This document shows, in pieces, positions 12,148-22,584 of a DNA stretch of 64,000 nucleotides. The stretch is from Mallotus nudiflorus. Lineage: Eukaryota > Streptophyta > Magnoliopsida > Malpighiales > Euphorbiaceae. The position numbers and the translations under genes were made by a program. The stretch covers positions 2,046,001 through 2,110,000 of the forward strand of contig CANTUR010000193.1 in assembly GCA_947683625.1 (NCBI GenBank), written 5' to 3'. The notes beneath the pieces were generated by a model. That model did not search any database and was not told the DNA's origin. It was given only the letters and a program-made list of their open reading frames with translations. Each line of letters begins with the position of its first letter. Position 1 is the stretch's first letter.

Positions 12148-13644
12148 TGTTAACCATTTGCATGATCAAACTCCTAATTTTGGACTTTGACAAATAATTT
12201 TTATACTAATAATTTCAATTAAGTGTGTAGGGAATTATATACCAAACATATACCAAGCATATACAATTTTGGATTTATAGTGACTTTTCGGGCTGATTAA
12301 ACCTCTGAGATTGAAGAAGGTTTTTGACATATTTAAAGCTCTTAAATGAGAAAATGGGCTTCTTAACATTTGAAGAAGACATCTTGAGCTTTCTGAATTG
12401 GGCTTTTTTGTGAAAATCCAAGTTCATTTGGTTATGCAAATTTTGAGTTGAAATTCACGTATACGTCTGCCATCTCAGACTGCACATCTCTTAGTATTTT
12501 GGACATATCTTGAGTTACAGAAGTCCAATTAAGGTGATTCAAAATTATATGAAAATATAAGTCAAATATATACAACTTTGATGAAGAAAATATAGGCAAA
12601 TTCGAATCTATTCAGGATCAGATCACGGCTTCAACTTGTGTATAGCTGTCTGACAGTATTCTGCATTTCAGATTGCACAATCCTCAGTAATTTGGACATA
12701 TCCCGAGCTACAGAAGTCAAATTTAGGTGATTCAAAATTTAATGGAAAGATAATTCAAATATATACAGATTTCATGAAGAAAGTATGAGCAAATTAAAAT
12801 TTCTTCAGGATCAAATCACGGCTTCAATTTGGGTATAGCTGTCTGACCGTAGTCTGCATTACAGATTGCACAACCCTTAGTATTTTGGACATATCTTAAG
12901 CTACAGAAGTCCAATTTAGGTGATTCAAGTTGATATGGAAAGATAATTCAAATATCTACAGCTTTTATGAAGAAAGTATGGGCAAATTCAAACGTCCTGA
13001 GGATCCAATTACGGTTTCAATCCATGAATAGCTGTCTGACAGCATCAGTCTCAATAATTCAAAATATACACGTTGGACACATCATTTGTACCTCCAACAG
13101 CTATATTTTTTAGTACAAATACCTCTAGAGCTGAATGGAAGTGAAGCAACTTGTTTTATCATTTTATTATCTCTTAAGCTTTCATTGAGCTCTCAAATTC
13201 TCTTAAATAATTTTTTGTTTGTATAACTCTTGTGAGAGTTGGGTGTGTGTTAGAAATAGAATTTCTCTTCATCTTAAATCTTGGGTTAGATTATAAGGGA
13301 AGTGAGATTTATTTCTAAAGGAATTGGTTTAAGTGTTGTCCATTGAAACACTTGGGTTTTGGTTTTTTGAGTGAGCCTTGAAAACTCATGTTGTGAGGTT
13401 GTAAGAGTGAGCCATAAAACTCTTGTATAATCTTAATCCTGTGAATAAGATTGTGGGTGATTGAAAATCCTAACTTGGGGATAAGTTAGGTGGAGACGTA
13501 GGATTGTTGTTGAATCCGAACTCCTTAAATCTTTATGTTCTTCATTCTTCCTTCTCTACTTCTATTTAATTCTTGCAAAGAATTCATTTAATTTCTCATT
13601 TTTATTTCATAGTCCTATTCACCCCCCCTCTAAGACTCTTTTCA
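12148..13644 (+). repeat. 5' LTR of the Sirevirus-like element
   Basis: It begins TGTTAACC and ends TTTTCA, with the canonical TG...CA ends. Compared by eye with the 3' LTR it has the same length and 8 substitutions, all transitions. Three diverged 193-bp units are repeated in tandem from about 12480 to 13060; GGACATA recurs at 12501, 12694 and 12887. The likely TATA box at 13114-13121 reads TACAAATA here but TATAAATA in the 3' copy. Confidence 0.95.
13114..13121 (+). promoter_or_regulatory. Altered TATA box of the 5' LTR
   Basis: TACAAATA lies at the exact position where the 3' LTR has TATAAATA (21526-21533), about 520 bp before the LTR end. This LTR copy would drive the genomic RNA, so the transition may weaken transcription of the element. 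Confidence 0.55.
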
Positions 13645-13646
13645 TT

Positions 13647-13658
13647 TGGTATCAGAGC
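13647..13658 (+). other. Primer binding site (initiator tRNA-Met)
   Basis: TGGTATCAGAGC is the standard plant Ty1-copia PBS, complementary to the 3' end of initiator tRNA-Met. It starts two bases after the 5' LTR. Confidence 0.93.
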
Positions 13659-13695
13659 TTGAATTCTAGGTACTTTATTGCTAGAATACAAGATC

Positions 13696-15717
13696 ATGTG
13701 GAGTGAATCACAAAACATCTCTTCTCTTAGACCATTCTTTGATGGTAGTGACTATCCACATTGGAAATTTAAAATGGAATTATATCTTGATTGTGATTCC
13801 ATCAAACTTTGGGATATTGTCCTAAGAGGTTGGGAACCACCTACAACTATCATTGATGGTATGGTAACTACACTTGCAAGAAGCCAATGGAGTGTTGATC
13901 AAAAGGAAGAAAATCACAAAAATAAAAAGGCTATGATTACTCTAGTCTCCTCCATGACAAGAGAAGAAGGAGGCAAGCTTCAACATTGCATTTCAGCTAA
14001 AGAAATGTGGGAGACCTTGGAGAATCACTATGAAGGCAACATTCAAGTGAGAAGCAAGAAGGTTCAACTTCATATGTATGAATATGAACTCTTCAAAATG
14101 AAGCCTCAAGAATCAATCACGGAGATGATAAACCGTCTCAATGCTCTCCTTACAACCCTCAAGAAACTTGGAAAACATTTATCCAAGGAAGAAGTAAACA
14201 ACAAGATTCTAAGAATCCTACCTAAGAAGGATTGGGAATCTCGTGTTACCTCAATTGAGGAAGCTCAAGACCTCTCCACTCTATCAACCGATGTGCTCAT
14301 TGGTAAGCTTTTGACACATGAGCTCACCATCAAGCAAAGAGGTGAAGAACAAGAAGAGAAAGAAGAAAAGAAAAAGAGCATTGCTCTAAAAGCTCTTCAA
14401 GAAGATAGTGAAGAGGAAAGCATTAAAGATTCTAGTGATGAAGATGGTGACATTGCCATGCTCACTAGGAACTTCAGGAAGTTCTTAAGAAAGAAAAATT
14501 TCTCAAGAACAAGGGACTTCAACAGGAAGTTCGAAGGAGATGGGAGGAAGAAAATAAAAGAGGTTACTTGCTATGAATGCAAGAAACCGGGACACATTAG
14601 AAATGAATGTCCTAAACTCAAATTCAAGAGTAAGGGAGCAAAAGATAAGAAGAAGGCATTCAAAGCTACTTGGGATGATTCCTCCGAATCCGAAGAGGAA
14701 GAGGAACAACAAGAAGTTGCCAATCTTTGCTTCATGGCCATTGAAAACAAAAATGAGGTACCATCCACTTCTTACTCCTCTTTTGATGATTGTGATGAAT
14801 ATTGTGATGATGATAATGATGATGATGAGAGCTCTATTGTGAGCAAATTGCTTGCTAAATGCAAAAGTTTGTTATCTAAGAAGAAAAAATATAAACATGA
14901 GTTAACTAGCTTAAATAAGGATTTTAAATGTTTGAAAATTGATTTTGCTAAACTTGTTGCATCAAATGAAAAACTTGTAAGTGATGCTAAATCTTGTAAT
15001 TCTTTGGAAGACCAACTTAAGAAAGCAAATGATGAAAATCATAAGCTTTCTAAGGAAGTCTTAGAATTAAAAAATTCCATTGCTAAATTTAAGAGAGGAA
15101 AAGAAACTTTAGATAGTCTTCTTGACTCTCAAAAATTTTATGGAGATACCCATGGAATTGGATATAAAAATGGAATGTCTTCATCATCCTCATCACATAT
15201 TACTTTTGTTAAAGCTTCACATGATTCTACTCCTTCAACCTCAAATGAGATTCAAGCTAAAAAATCTCATGTGTTAAATAGCAAGGAAAAATCTCATAAG
15301 ATTAACCCTTCATTAACACAAAGAGGTAAGTCTCAAATTAGAGCATCTCAACCTAAGCATGCTTATATGTACACTAGACATAATTATAATAGGCATGTTG
15401 CACAATACAATGCACATAAACATATTGCACAAACTTATCAAAATGCTCATCACCATTGCCAATTTATGTCTCATTTAATGTCACAAAATAATAACAAAAG
15501 ATACACACAACACCAAAGGCATGCTACACACACTAGGAAAGCATTTCATTCTAGGAGAAATAAATTTAAAAATATTGTATGTTCATATTGCATGATTAAA
15601 GGACATACCAATAATGTGTGTTTTTATAGAAAACTGCATATGAATTTACTTCCTACGGATTATCTTAAAACTAACCAACCTAGACCAAAAAAGGTTTGGG
15701 TCCAAAAGAACACTTAA
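13696..15717 (+). CDS. gag: Sirevirus-like Gag (673 aa)
   Basis: This is the nucleocapsid protein that packages element RNA in cytoplasmic particles. I chose ATG 13696 because it is the first ATG in the frame; the open frame begins slightly earlier without an ATG. From the N-terminus there is a UBN2/copia-type Gag core (FDGSDYPHWKFKMELYL near residue 16, then a helical block to about residue 200), an acidic Lys/Glu-rich linker, a CX2CX4HX4C zinc knuckle starting at Cys292 (CYECKKPGHIRNEC), acidic stretches with runs of Asp, a coiled coil at about 385-475, a His/Gln/Asn-rich tail and a second CX2CX4HX4C knuckle starting at Cys629. Two knuckles plus a coiled coil fit Sirevirus Gag. It ends at TAA 15715, 14 bases before the pol start. 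It is fully open, with no break. Confidence 0.92.
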   Translation: MWSESQNISSLRPFFDGSDYPHWKFKMELYLDCDSIKLWDIVLRGWEPPTTIIDGMVTTLARSQWSVDQKEENHKNKKAMITLVSSMTREEGGKLQHCISAKEMWETLENHYEGNIQVRSKKVQLHMYEYELFKMKPQESITEMINRLNALLTTLKKLGKHLSKEEVNNKILRILPKKDWESRVTSIEEAQDLSTLSTDVLIGKLLTHELTIKQRGEEQEEKEEKKKSIALKALQEDSEEESIKDSSDEDGDIAMLTRNFRKFLRKKNFSRTRDFNRKFEGDGRKKIKEVTCYECKKPGHIRNECPKLKFKSKGAKDKKKAFKATWDDSSESEEEEEQQEVANLCFMAIENKNEVPSTSYSSFDDCDEYCDDDNDDDESSIVSKLLAKCKSLLSKKKKYKHELTSLNKDFKCLKIDFAKLVASNEKLVSDAKSCNSLEDQLKKANDENHKLSKEVLELKNSIAKFKRGKETLDSLLDSQKFYGDTHGIGYKNGMSSSSSSHITFVKASHDSTPSTSNEIQAKKSHVLNSKEKSHKINPSLTQRGKSQIRASQPKHAYMYTRHNYNRHVAQYNAHKHIAQTYQNAHHHCQFMSHLMSQNNNKRYTQHQRHATHTRKAFHSRRNKFKNIVCSYCMIKGHTNNVCFYRKLHMNLLPTDYLKTNQPRPKKVWVQKNT

Positions 15718-15731
15718 ATTGTATCGTGTAG

Positions 15732-18700
15732 ATGTGCTTGAAATCCACAAGAACAAAAAGCAAATGGTATCTCGATAGTGGATGTTCAAGGCATATGACA
15801 GGAGACAAAGAGCAATTCAATAAACTTGATGCTAAGGATGGAGGACATGTTACTTTCGGAGATAATGCAAAAGGAAAAATTATTGGCGTTGGAGAAATAG
15901 GTAATCCGCAATCCTTATCTATACATCATGTGTTGTTTGTTGATGGTCTTAAACACAATCTGCTTAGTATAAGTCAATTATGTGACATGGGAAATAAAGT
16001 AACTTTTTATCCTAAAAATTGCTTTGTTAGTAGTCTTGATGAAAATAAAATTATTTTTAGTGGTGAAAGAGTAGAAAATGTTTATGTCATTGATTTGAAT
16101 AAAATTGATAATAAAGATATAAAATGCTTAGTGTCTATCTCCCATAACACATGGACATGGCATAGAAGATTAGGACATGCAAATTTTGAGCTTTTAAATG
16201 ATCTTTGTAAACATGAACTTGTACTTTGTTTACCTAAGCTTGAATTCACTAAAGATAAACCTTGTGATGCTTGTCAAAAGGGAAAACAATCCAAGTCCTC
16301 ATTTAAGCTAAAAAATGTAGTGTCCACCTCTAGGCCACTTGAACTTATACATATGGATTTATTTGGACCAACTAGAATTGCTAGTCTTGGTGGAATGCAC
16401 TATGCTTATGTATTGGTTGATGACTACTCTAGATACACTTGGGTATATTTTCTTGCTCATAAGAATGATGCATTTAAAGCTTTTGAAAATTTTTCAAAAA
16501 GAGTTCAAAAAGAAAAAGGATTTTGTATTTCATCCATTAGAAGTGATCATGGAACCGAATTTGAAAATGAATTTTTTAAAAACTATTGTAATGAAAATGG
16601 TATTTCTCATACATTTTCATCTCCTAGAACCCCTCAACAAAATGGGGTAGTTGAAAGGAAAAATAGAACTCTTGTGGAAATGGCTAGAACAATGCTTCAT
16701 GAGTATAATTTGCCTTTATACTTTTGGGCGGAAGCTGTTAACACATCTTGTTATATTTCAAACCGAGTTTTCAAAAGACCAATTTTAAATAAAACGTCTT
16801 ATGAGCTATGGAACAATAGAAAACCCAAAATCTCATATCTAAGAGTATTTGGATGCAAGTGCTTTATATTGAACACGAAGGATAATCTTGGAAAATTTGA
16901 TTCCAAAGCCGATGAAGGAATTTTCCTAGGCTATTCCATCTCTAGCAAGGCATATAGGGTCTTTAATAAGAGAACTCTAGTAGTTGAAGAGTCAATGCAT
17001 GTGGTATTTGATGAATCAAACTCACTTGATCCTAGAAAGGATGTTTGTAGTGTTGATGATCTTGTAGGTGACAATGAGATTATGGAAACACAAGAAGAAA
17101 ATGCTAGTAAGCCTTTGGAACTTAAAGAGCCAAGCAAGAAGGAAAATGAGGAGACATCTCAACCTACCTTGAAGGATGAACTTCCAAAGGATTGGCAATT
17201 CAAGAAAGCTCACCCTCAAAACCTCATTATAGGTGACACTACAAAAGGGGTAACTACTAGATCTCAATTAAAATCTACTGTTAATTTAGCCTTCATTTCT
17301 CAAATTGAACCCAAAAATATTGATGATGCTTTGTGTGATGAATTTTGGGTCCTTGCTATGCAAGAAGAGTTAAATCAATTTGAGAGAAACAAGGTTTGGA
17401 CCTTGGTTCCTAGACCTAAACATCATCCTATTATAGGCACAAAATGGGTGTTTAGAAATAAGATGAATGAACAAGGTGTCATAACTAGGAACAAAGCTAG
17501 ACTAGTAGCTAAAGGTTATAATCAAGAGGAAGGCATTGATTATGATGAAACCTTTGCCCCTGTTGCAAGGTTAGAAGCTATTAGGATGCTACTTGCATTT
17601 GCATCATACATGAATTTTAAACTTTTTCAAATGGATGTTAAAAGTGCATTTTTAAATGGTTTTATTGAAGAGGAGGTATATGTTGAACAACCTCTGGGTT
17701 TTGAAAGTTTTAACTCTCCAAATCATGTTTTTAAATTGTCAAAAGCATTGTATGGATTGAAACAAGCTCCAAGAGCTTGGTATGAAAGATTGAGTAACTT
17801 TTTACTAGAGAAAGGTTTCTCTAAAGGAAAAGTTGACACAACTCTCTTCATAAAGAAATCCAAGCATAATTTATTAATTGTTCAAATTTATGTTGATGAT
17901 ATTATTTTTGGTGCTACTGACCATTGCTTGTGTGAGGAATTTTCTAAGCTAATGCAAGGAGAATTTGAGATGAGTATGATGGGAGAACTCAAGTTCTTTC
18001 TTGGACTTCAAATCAAGCAATATGAAAATGGGATTTTCATTAATCAAACCAAATATACAAAGGACATTCTCAAGAAGTTTGGAATGGATGGAGCTAAATC
18101 AAGCAAAACTCCAATGAGCACAACAACCAAACTAAATAAGGATGAGAATGGTAAACCAGTTGATGAAAAGCGATTTAGAGGTATGATTGGATCCCTTCTT
18201 TATTTAACTGCTAGTAGACCCGATATTATGTTTGCTACTTGCTTGTGTGCTAGATTTCAATCAAGTCCTAGAGAGTCTCATTTGAATGCTATTAAAAGAA
18301 TTTTCAAATATCTTTGTGGTACAATGCATTTAGGACTTTGGTATCCTAGGAGTTCTTCCTTTGACCTGATTAGTTATTCTGATGATGATTTTGCTGGTAG
18401 CTTACTAGATAGAAAAAGCACTTCTGGAACTTGTCAAATTTTAGGAAATTGCTTAGTTTCTTGGTTTAGTAAGAAACAAGTTTCAGTTGCCTTGTCCACC
18501 ACTGAAGCAGAATATGTGGCAGCTAGTTGTTGTTGCACCCAAGTTCTATGGCAAAAACAACAACTTTTGGACTATGGCATTGATATTAATCACATTCCAA
18601 TTAAGTGTGATAATACAAGTGCTATAAACCTTAGTAAGAATCCCATTCAACATTCTAGAACTAAGCATATTGATATTAGACATCATTTCTTACGTGATCA

Positions 18701-18842
18701 TGTGCAAAATGGTGATATTTTTCTTGATTTTGTTGATACTAATAATCAATTAGCAGACATCTTTACCAAACCTCTTTGTGAGGAAAGATTGAATTTTATT
18801 AAGCATGAACTTGGTATGATTGATGGCTCAAGCTTGTCTTGA
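15732..18842 (+). CDS. pol: Ty1-copia Pol polyprotein: protease, integrase, RT, RNase H (1036 aa)
   Basis: The polyprotein cleaves itself, copies element RNA into DNA and inserts it. Visible in order: protease active site DSGCSRHMTG (residues 16-25); GAG-pre-integrase and zinc domain with WHRRLGH (from 143) and a CDAC pair; integrase core with HMDLFGP (about 206), RSDHGTEF (about 270) and QQNGVVERKNRT (about 302), supplying D, D and E; RT with QMDVKSAFLNG and catalytic YVDDIIFG (from 720); RNase H with SDDDFAG (about 885) and STTEAEY; C-terminal LADIFTKPL (about 1007). It is fully open. It lies in a different frame from gag, with TAG immediately before its ATG, so expression by simple frameshifting across an overlap is not possible in this copy. 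No disabled catalytic residue was seen. Confidence 0.94.
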   Translation: MCLKSTRTKSKWYLDSGCSRHMTGDKEQFNKLDAKDGGHVTFGDNAKGKIIGVGEIGNPQSLSIHHVLFVDGLKHNLLSISQLCDMGNKVTFYPKNCFVSSLDENKIIFSGERVENVYVIDLNKIDNKDIKCLVSISHNTWTWHRRLGHANFELLNDLCKHELVLCLPKLEFTKDKPCDACQKGKQSKSSFKLKNVVSTSRPLELIHMDLFGPTRIASLGGMHYAYVLVDDYSRYTWVYFLAHKNDAFKAFENFSKRVQKEKGFCISSIRSDHGTEFENEFFKNYCNENGISHTFSSPRTPQQNGVVERKNRTLVEMARTMLHEYNLPLYFWAEAVNTSCYISNRVFKRPILNKTSYELWNNRKPKISYLRVFGCKCFILNTKDNLGKFDSKADEGIFLGYSISSKAYRVFNKRTLVVEESMHVVFDESNSLDPRKDVCSVDDLVGDNEIMETQEENASKPLELKEPSKKENEETSQPTLKDELPKDWQFKKAHPQNLIIGDTTKGVTTRSQLKSTVNLAFISQIEPKNIDDALCDEFWVLAMQEELNQFERNKVWTLVPRPKHHPIIGTKWVFRNKMNEQGVITRNKARLVAKGYNQEEGIDYDETFAPVARLEAIRMLLAFASYMNFKLFQMDVKSAFLNGFIEEEVYVEQPLGFESFNSPNHVFKLSKALYGLKQAPRAWYERLSNFLLEKGFSKGKVDTTLFIKKSKHNLLIVQIYVDDIIFGATDHCLCEEFSKLMQGEFEMSMMGELKFFLGLQIKQYENGIFINQTKYTKDILKKFGMDGAKSSKTPMSTTTKLNKDENGKPVDEKRFRGMIGSLLYLTASRPDIMFATCLCARFQSSPRESHLNAIKRIFKYLCGTMHLGLWYPRSSSFDLISYSDDDFAGSLLDRKSTSGTCQILGNCLVSWFSKKQVSVALSTTEAEYVAASCCCTQVLWQKQQLLDYGIDINHIPIKCDNTSAINLSKNPIQHSRTKHIDIRHHFLRDHVQNGDIFLDFVDTNNQLADIFTKPLCEERLNFIKHELGMIDGSSLS

Positions 18843-20545
18843 TCACTTGTTAAATTGATGAATTGATGTTTGGATTCTTATGTGATTTTATTATTTTCAG
18901 CGTCATGTATATATTTTGTTTTAAAGGTATTTGCTTTAGCAAATTTAGTTCATATACATGATATATTGTATTTCCCATTTGCATGATCTTTGTATCAATT
19001 TTAATTGGATTTGTGTGGATTCATTCATTTTTTTAATCCCTCCTATTTTGCAAATTAATAATTAATTATTGAGCTAAATTCAATTAATTAATTATTTTAA
19101 ATAGCATAAATATTCCTCCTCCTTAACAAAATTTTTTATTTTAGGTTTATTTTTGGTATACTTTCTGTATCTAAGTTTTGAGCTGTTAAATGTGTTTTAT
19201 AACTATTTTTCGTTAGTTTATGTTCGGTTTATTTTTTGAATATTTTTTGGATATAAAACATGAGCTGTTAGTTTTATATCTTGATTACAATTGGTATTTT
19301 AATATCATTGTATTTTTTTAATACAATTTTATTTGCATTTTGACGAAAGGTAATATAGGTTGGGTATGACCTATAAAAGTTTTCAATTGGTATCAGGATA
19401 AAAAAAAAAAAAAATTTGAGTTTGTTTAATTTTTGTGTTTTCTTAGAAATTATTTTTATCTTTGATAATGCATGGATATTTTTAAGATTTGGTCTATCTT
19501 TGCATTTTGACAAAGGAGGAAAAATAATTGAGTTTGCATGCGTACCTAGTTAATTTCTTTTAAGGGAAATTTTTTTTCAAAGATGTGTTTATGTAAGTGA
19601 CATAACTATGTGATAGTGTGTCCCTAATATCAATATTTTTTAATTCCATTGAAATAGGGGGTGAAAATTATTTGAATTTATTTCACATAATTCTTTTTCT
19701 CATGCATAATAACAATGTAAGCATGGCTAGTTTTGTCCTTATGATAAATAGCCTTGTTTTGCTTACTTTATTTTTATATTACATGAATTTTTTTTTTTTT
19801 TTTGCATGACTATTAATTGAGCTTATTCATGCAACATTCATGTATACATTTTTTTTAAATGGCTTTTATCTTTTAAAATGACATGAATTTCATAAAGATT
19901 TTGAATATCTTTGCTTGCATTGTTTTGGTTCTTAATCTTTTATTCCCTTTAGTATTTTTGGCTCCCTTAGGTCTATTTCCCCTTATATCTCTCTCTTTTC
20001 TTTTTGTCTTTGACAAAGGGGGAGAAGAAACTAAAGAAGCTATGTGCTTAGGGGATAGATAATTGTGTTTAAGATATGCTAAGTACCACATGATTATGTA
20101 TGATTGAATAGCTAAACTCTATATGATCATTGATGTTTTGATATAGCATACATGTTATTTTGTGATGCATTACATGTTTGAAATTATTTCCTTCATATTA
20201 TTTAATAACTTGTTATCTTTATTTTTGATAAGAAGGATGATGAAATTTATTTATATTTCTTATCATGTCCAAAAAGGAGGAGAAATAAAGAAATATATTT
20301 TTGATTAAGGAATATATTTGTTAAACCCTTATACATGCTATGATAAATCATTTATTTATATGCTCTAATACATGATAAATATTGAATTTATGCACATGTT
20401 AAGGGGGAGCAAAATTATTTCTTATTTTGCATTTGTTTAATTTGTAAGGGAGAGCTATTTTTATTTAATATGCTTATATATGTTATTTATTTTTTACACA
20501 CACACACATATTATTTATCATATTTTCAAATTGGTTGTCAAAGCC
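18843..20545 (+). other. 3' spacer of the Sirevirus-like element with repeated purine tracts
   Basis: This 1.7-kb AT-rich spacer has no credible gene; open frames here are under 80 codons. PPT-like tracts recur: 'caaaggaggaaaaata' (about 19511), 'aaagggggagaagaaa' (20015), 'aaaaaggaggagaaataaag' (20271) and 'aagggggagcaaa' (20401). In other Sireviruses this region may hold an env-like frame; none is seen here. Confidence 0.7.
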
Positions 20546-20559
20546 AAAAAGGGGGAGAT
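20546..20559 (+). other. Polypurine tract
   Basis: AAAAAGGGGGAGAT directly precedes the 3' LTR and would prime plus-strand DNA synthesis. Confidence 0.9.
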
Positions 20560-22056
20560 TGTTAACCATTTGCATGATCAAACTCCTAATTTTGGACTTT
20601 GACAAATAATTTTTATACTAATAATTTCAATTAAGTGTGTAGGGAATTATATACCAAACATATACCAAGCATATACAATTTTGGATTTATAGTGACTTTT
20701 CGGGCTGATTAAACCTCTGAGATTGAAGAAGGTTTTTGACATATTTAAAGCTCTTAAATGAGAAAATGGGCTTCTTAACATTTGAAGAAGACATCTTGAG
20801 CTTTCTGAATTGGGCTTTTTTGTGAAAATCCAAGTTCATTTGGTTATGCAAATTTTGAGTTGAAATTCACGTATACGTCTGCCATCTCAGACTGCACATC
20901 TCTTAGTATTTTGAACATATCTTGAGTTACAGAAGTCCAATTAAGGTGATTCAAAATTATATGAAAATATAAGTCAAATATATACAACTTTGATGAAGAA
21001 AATATAGGCAAATTCGAATCTATTCAGGATCAGATCACGGCTTCAACTTGTGTATAGCTGTCTGACAGTATTCTGCATTTCAGATTGCACAATCCTCAGT
21101 AATTTGGACATATCCCGAGCTACAGAAGTCAAATTTAGGTGATTCAAAATTTAATGGAAAGATAATTCAAATATATACAGATTTCATGAAGAAAGTATGA
21201 GCAAATTAAAATTTCTTCAGGATCAAATCACGGCTTCAATTTGGGTATAGCTGTCTGACCGTAGTCTGCATTACAGATTGCACAACCCTTAGTATTTTGG
21301 ACATATCTTAAGCTACAGAAGTCCAATTTAGGTGATTCAAGTTGATATAGAAAGATAATTCAAATATCTACAGCTTTTATGAAGAAAGTATGGGCAAATT
21401 CAAACGTCCTAAGGATCCAATTACGGTTTCAATCCATGAATAGCTGTCTGACAGCATCAGTCTCAATAATTCAAAATATACACGTTGGACACATCATTTG
21501 CACCTCCAACAGCTATATTTTTTAGTATAAATACCTCTAGAGCTGAATGGAAGTGAAGCAACTTGTTTTATCATTTTATTATCTCTTAAGCTTTCATTGA
21601 GCTCTCAAATTCTCTTAAATAATTCTTTGTTTGTATAACTCTTGTGAGAGTTGGGTGTGTGTTAGAAATAGAATTTCTCTTCATCTTAAATCTTGGGTTA
21701 GATTATAAGGGAAGTGAGATTTATTTCTAAAGGAATTGGTTTAAGTGTTGTCTATTGAAACACTTGGGTTTTGGTTTTTTGAGTGAGCCTTGAAAACTCA
21801 TGTTGTGAGGTTGTAAGAGTGAGCCATAAAACTCTTGTATAATCTTAATCCTGTGAATAAGATTGTGGGTGATTGAAAATCCTAACTTGGGGATAAGTTA
21901 GGTGGAGACGTAGGATTGTTGTTGAATCCGAACTCCTTAAATCTTTATGTTCTTCATTCTTCCTTCTCTACTTCTATTTAATTCTTGCAAAGAATTCATT
22001 TAATTTCTCATTTTTATTTCATAGTCCTATTCACCCCCCCTCTAGGACTCTTTTCA
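20560..22056 (+). repeat. 3' LTR of the Sirevirus-like element
   Basis: Length 1497 bp, TGTTAACC to TTTTCA, almost identical to the 5' LTR. It keeps the same triplicated 193-bp unit and an intact TATAAATA at 21526-21533. Confidence 0.95.
21526..21533 (+). promoter_or_regulatory. TATA box of the 3' LTR
   Basis: TATAAATA is followed at normal distance by a leader-like region. From this LTR, transcription would read out into 22057 and beyond. Confidence 0.6.
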
Positions 22057-22510
22057 AAAATGATAAAGTTGATATTTTTACCATAAAACATGAACTTTAT
22101 GATAATTAAAAAAAGGCTAACTTTGCCATCGATAGCAAAAATACAATAAAAATGGGAAAAATGCAAGGGAAAAAATAAAAATTATAGTAAAGATATAAAA
22201 ATAAATAAAGATGGTAGTGATGAATAAGTAAAAGTGGTGAGGCATTTTCACTATATAAACATAATTTATGATAAAAATGCAAGCTTTGCCCAAAAATAGC
22301 ATAAATAGAGTAAAAATAAGGAGAAATACAAAAAAATATCAATAAAGTGCAGAAAAATAATAAATGAAATAAAAAGTACACAAATGAAAATATAAAATTT
22401 ATGATGATCCAAAAAATATAATAAAAATGTTAACTTTACACTAAAATACCAATCTTTAATATAAAAGGAAAATAATGCAAAAAATGATGGAAAATGCAAA
22501 AATGAATGCA
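22057..22510. repeat. AT-rich tandem array, period near 170 bp, right part
   Basis: This continues the array broken by the Sirevirus. 'gatatttttaccataaaacatgaactttatga' type blocks recur near 22070, 22245 and 22420. The flanks 11960-12147 and 22057-22250 share the same units, which confirms that the element inserted inside the array. Confidence 0.5.
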
Positions 22511-22584
22511 AACACTCCCATATTACACTTGAACTGCCCATATCTTCAACATATCATATATCCAAAACTGCTTTATTTTATTTT

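Larger units (their letters stand above)
12143..22061 (+). mobile_element. Complete Ty1-copia retrotransposon, Sirevirus-like, with AAAAT target duplication
   Basis: The element spans 12148-22056 (9.9 kb). AAAAT at 12143-12147 and AAAAT at 22057-22061 form the 5-bp target duplication. In order it holds a 1497-bp 5' LTR, an initiator-Met PBS, gag, pol (protease, integrase, RT, RNase H: the Ty1-copia order), a 1.7-kb non-coding 3' spacer with repeated purine tracts, a PPT and a 1497-bp 3' LTR. The long Gag with coiled coil and two zinc knuckles, and the repeated purine tracts, are known marks of Sireviruses (SIRE/Maximus lineage). No env-like frame is present. All key catalytic motifs are intact, so it may be autonomous or only recently silenced. 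Confidence 0.93.

Noticed and set aside
16339..16650. Open frames overlapping pol and gag of the Sirevirus-like element (also 14503-14842, 16931-17267)
   Set aside because: Shadow frames of well-supported gag and pol.
18843..20545. Env-like gene in the Sirevirus-like element
   Set aside because: No frame longer than about 80 codons and no signal peptide or membrane protein pattern that holds over length.
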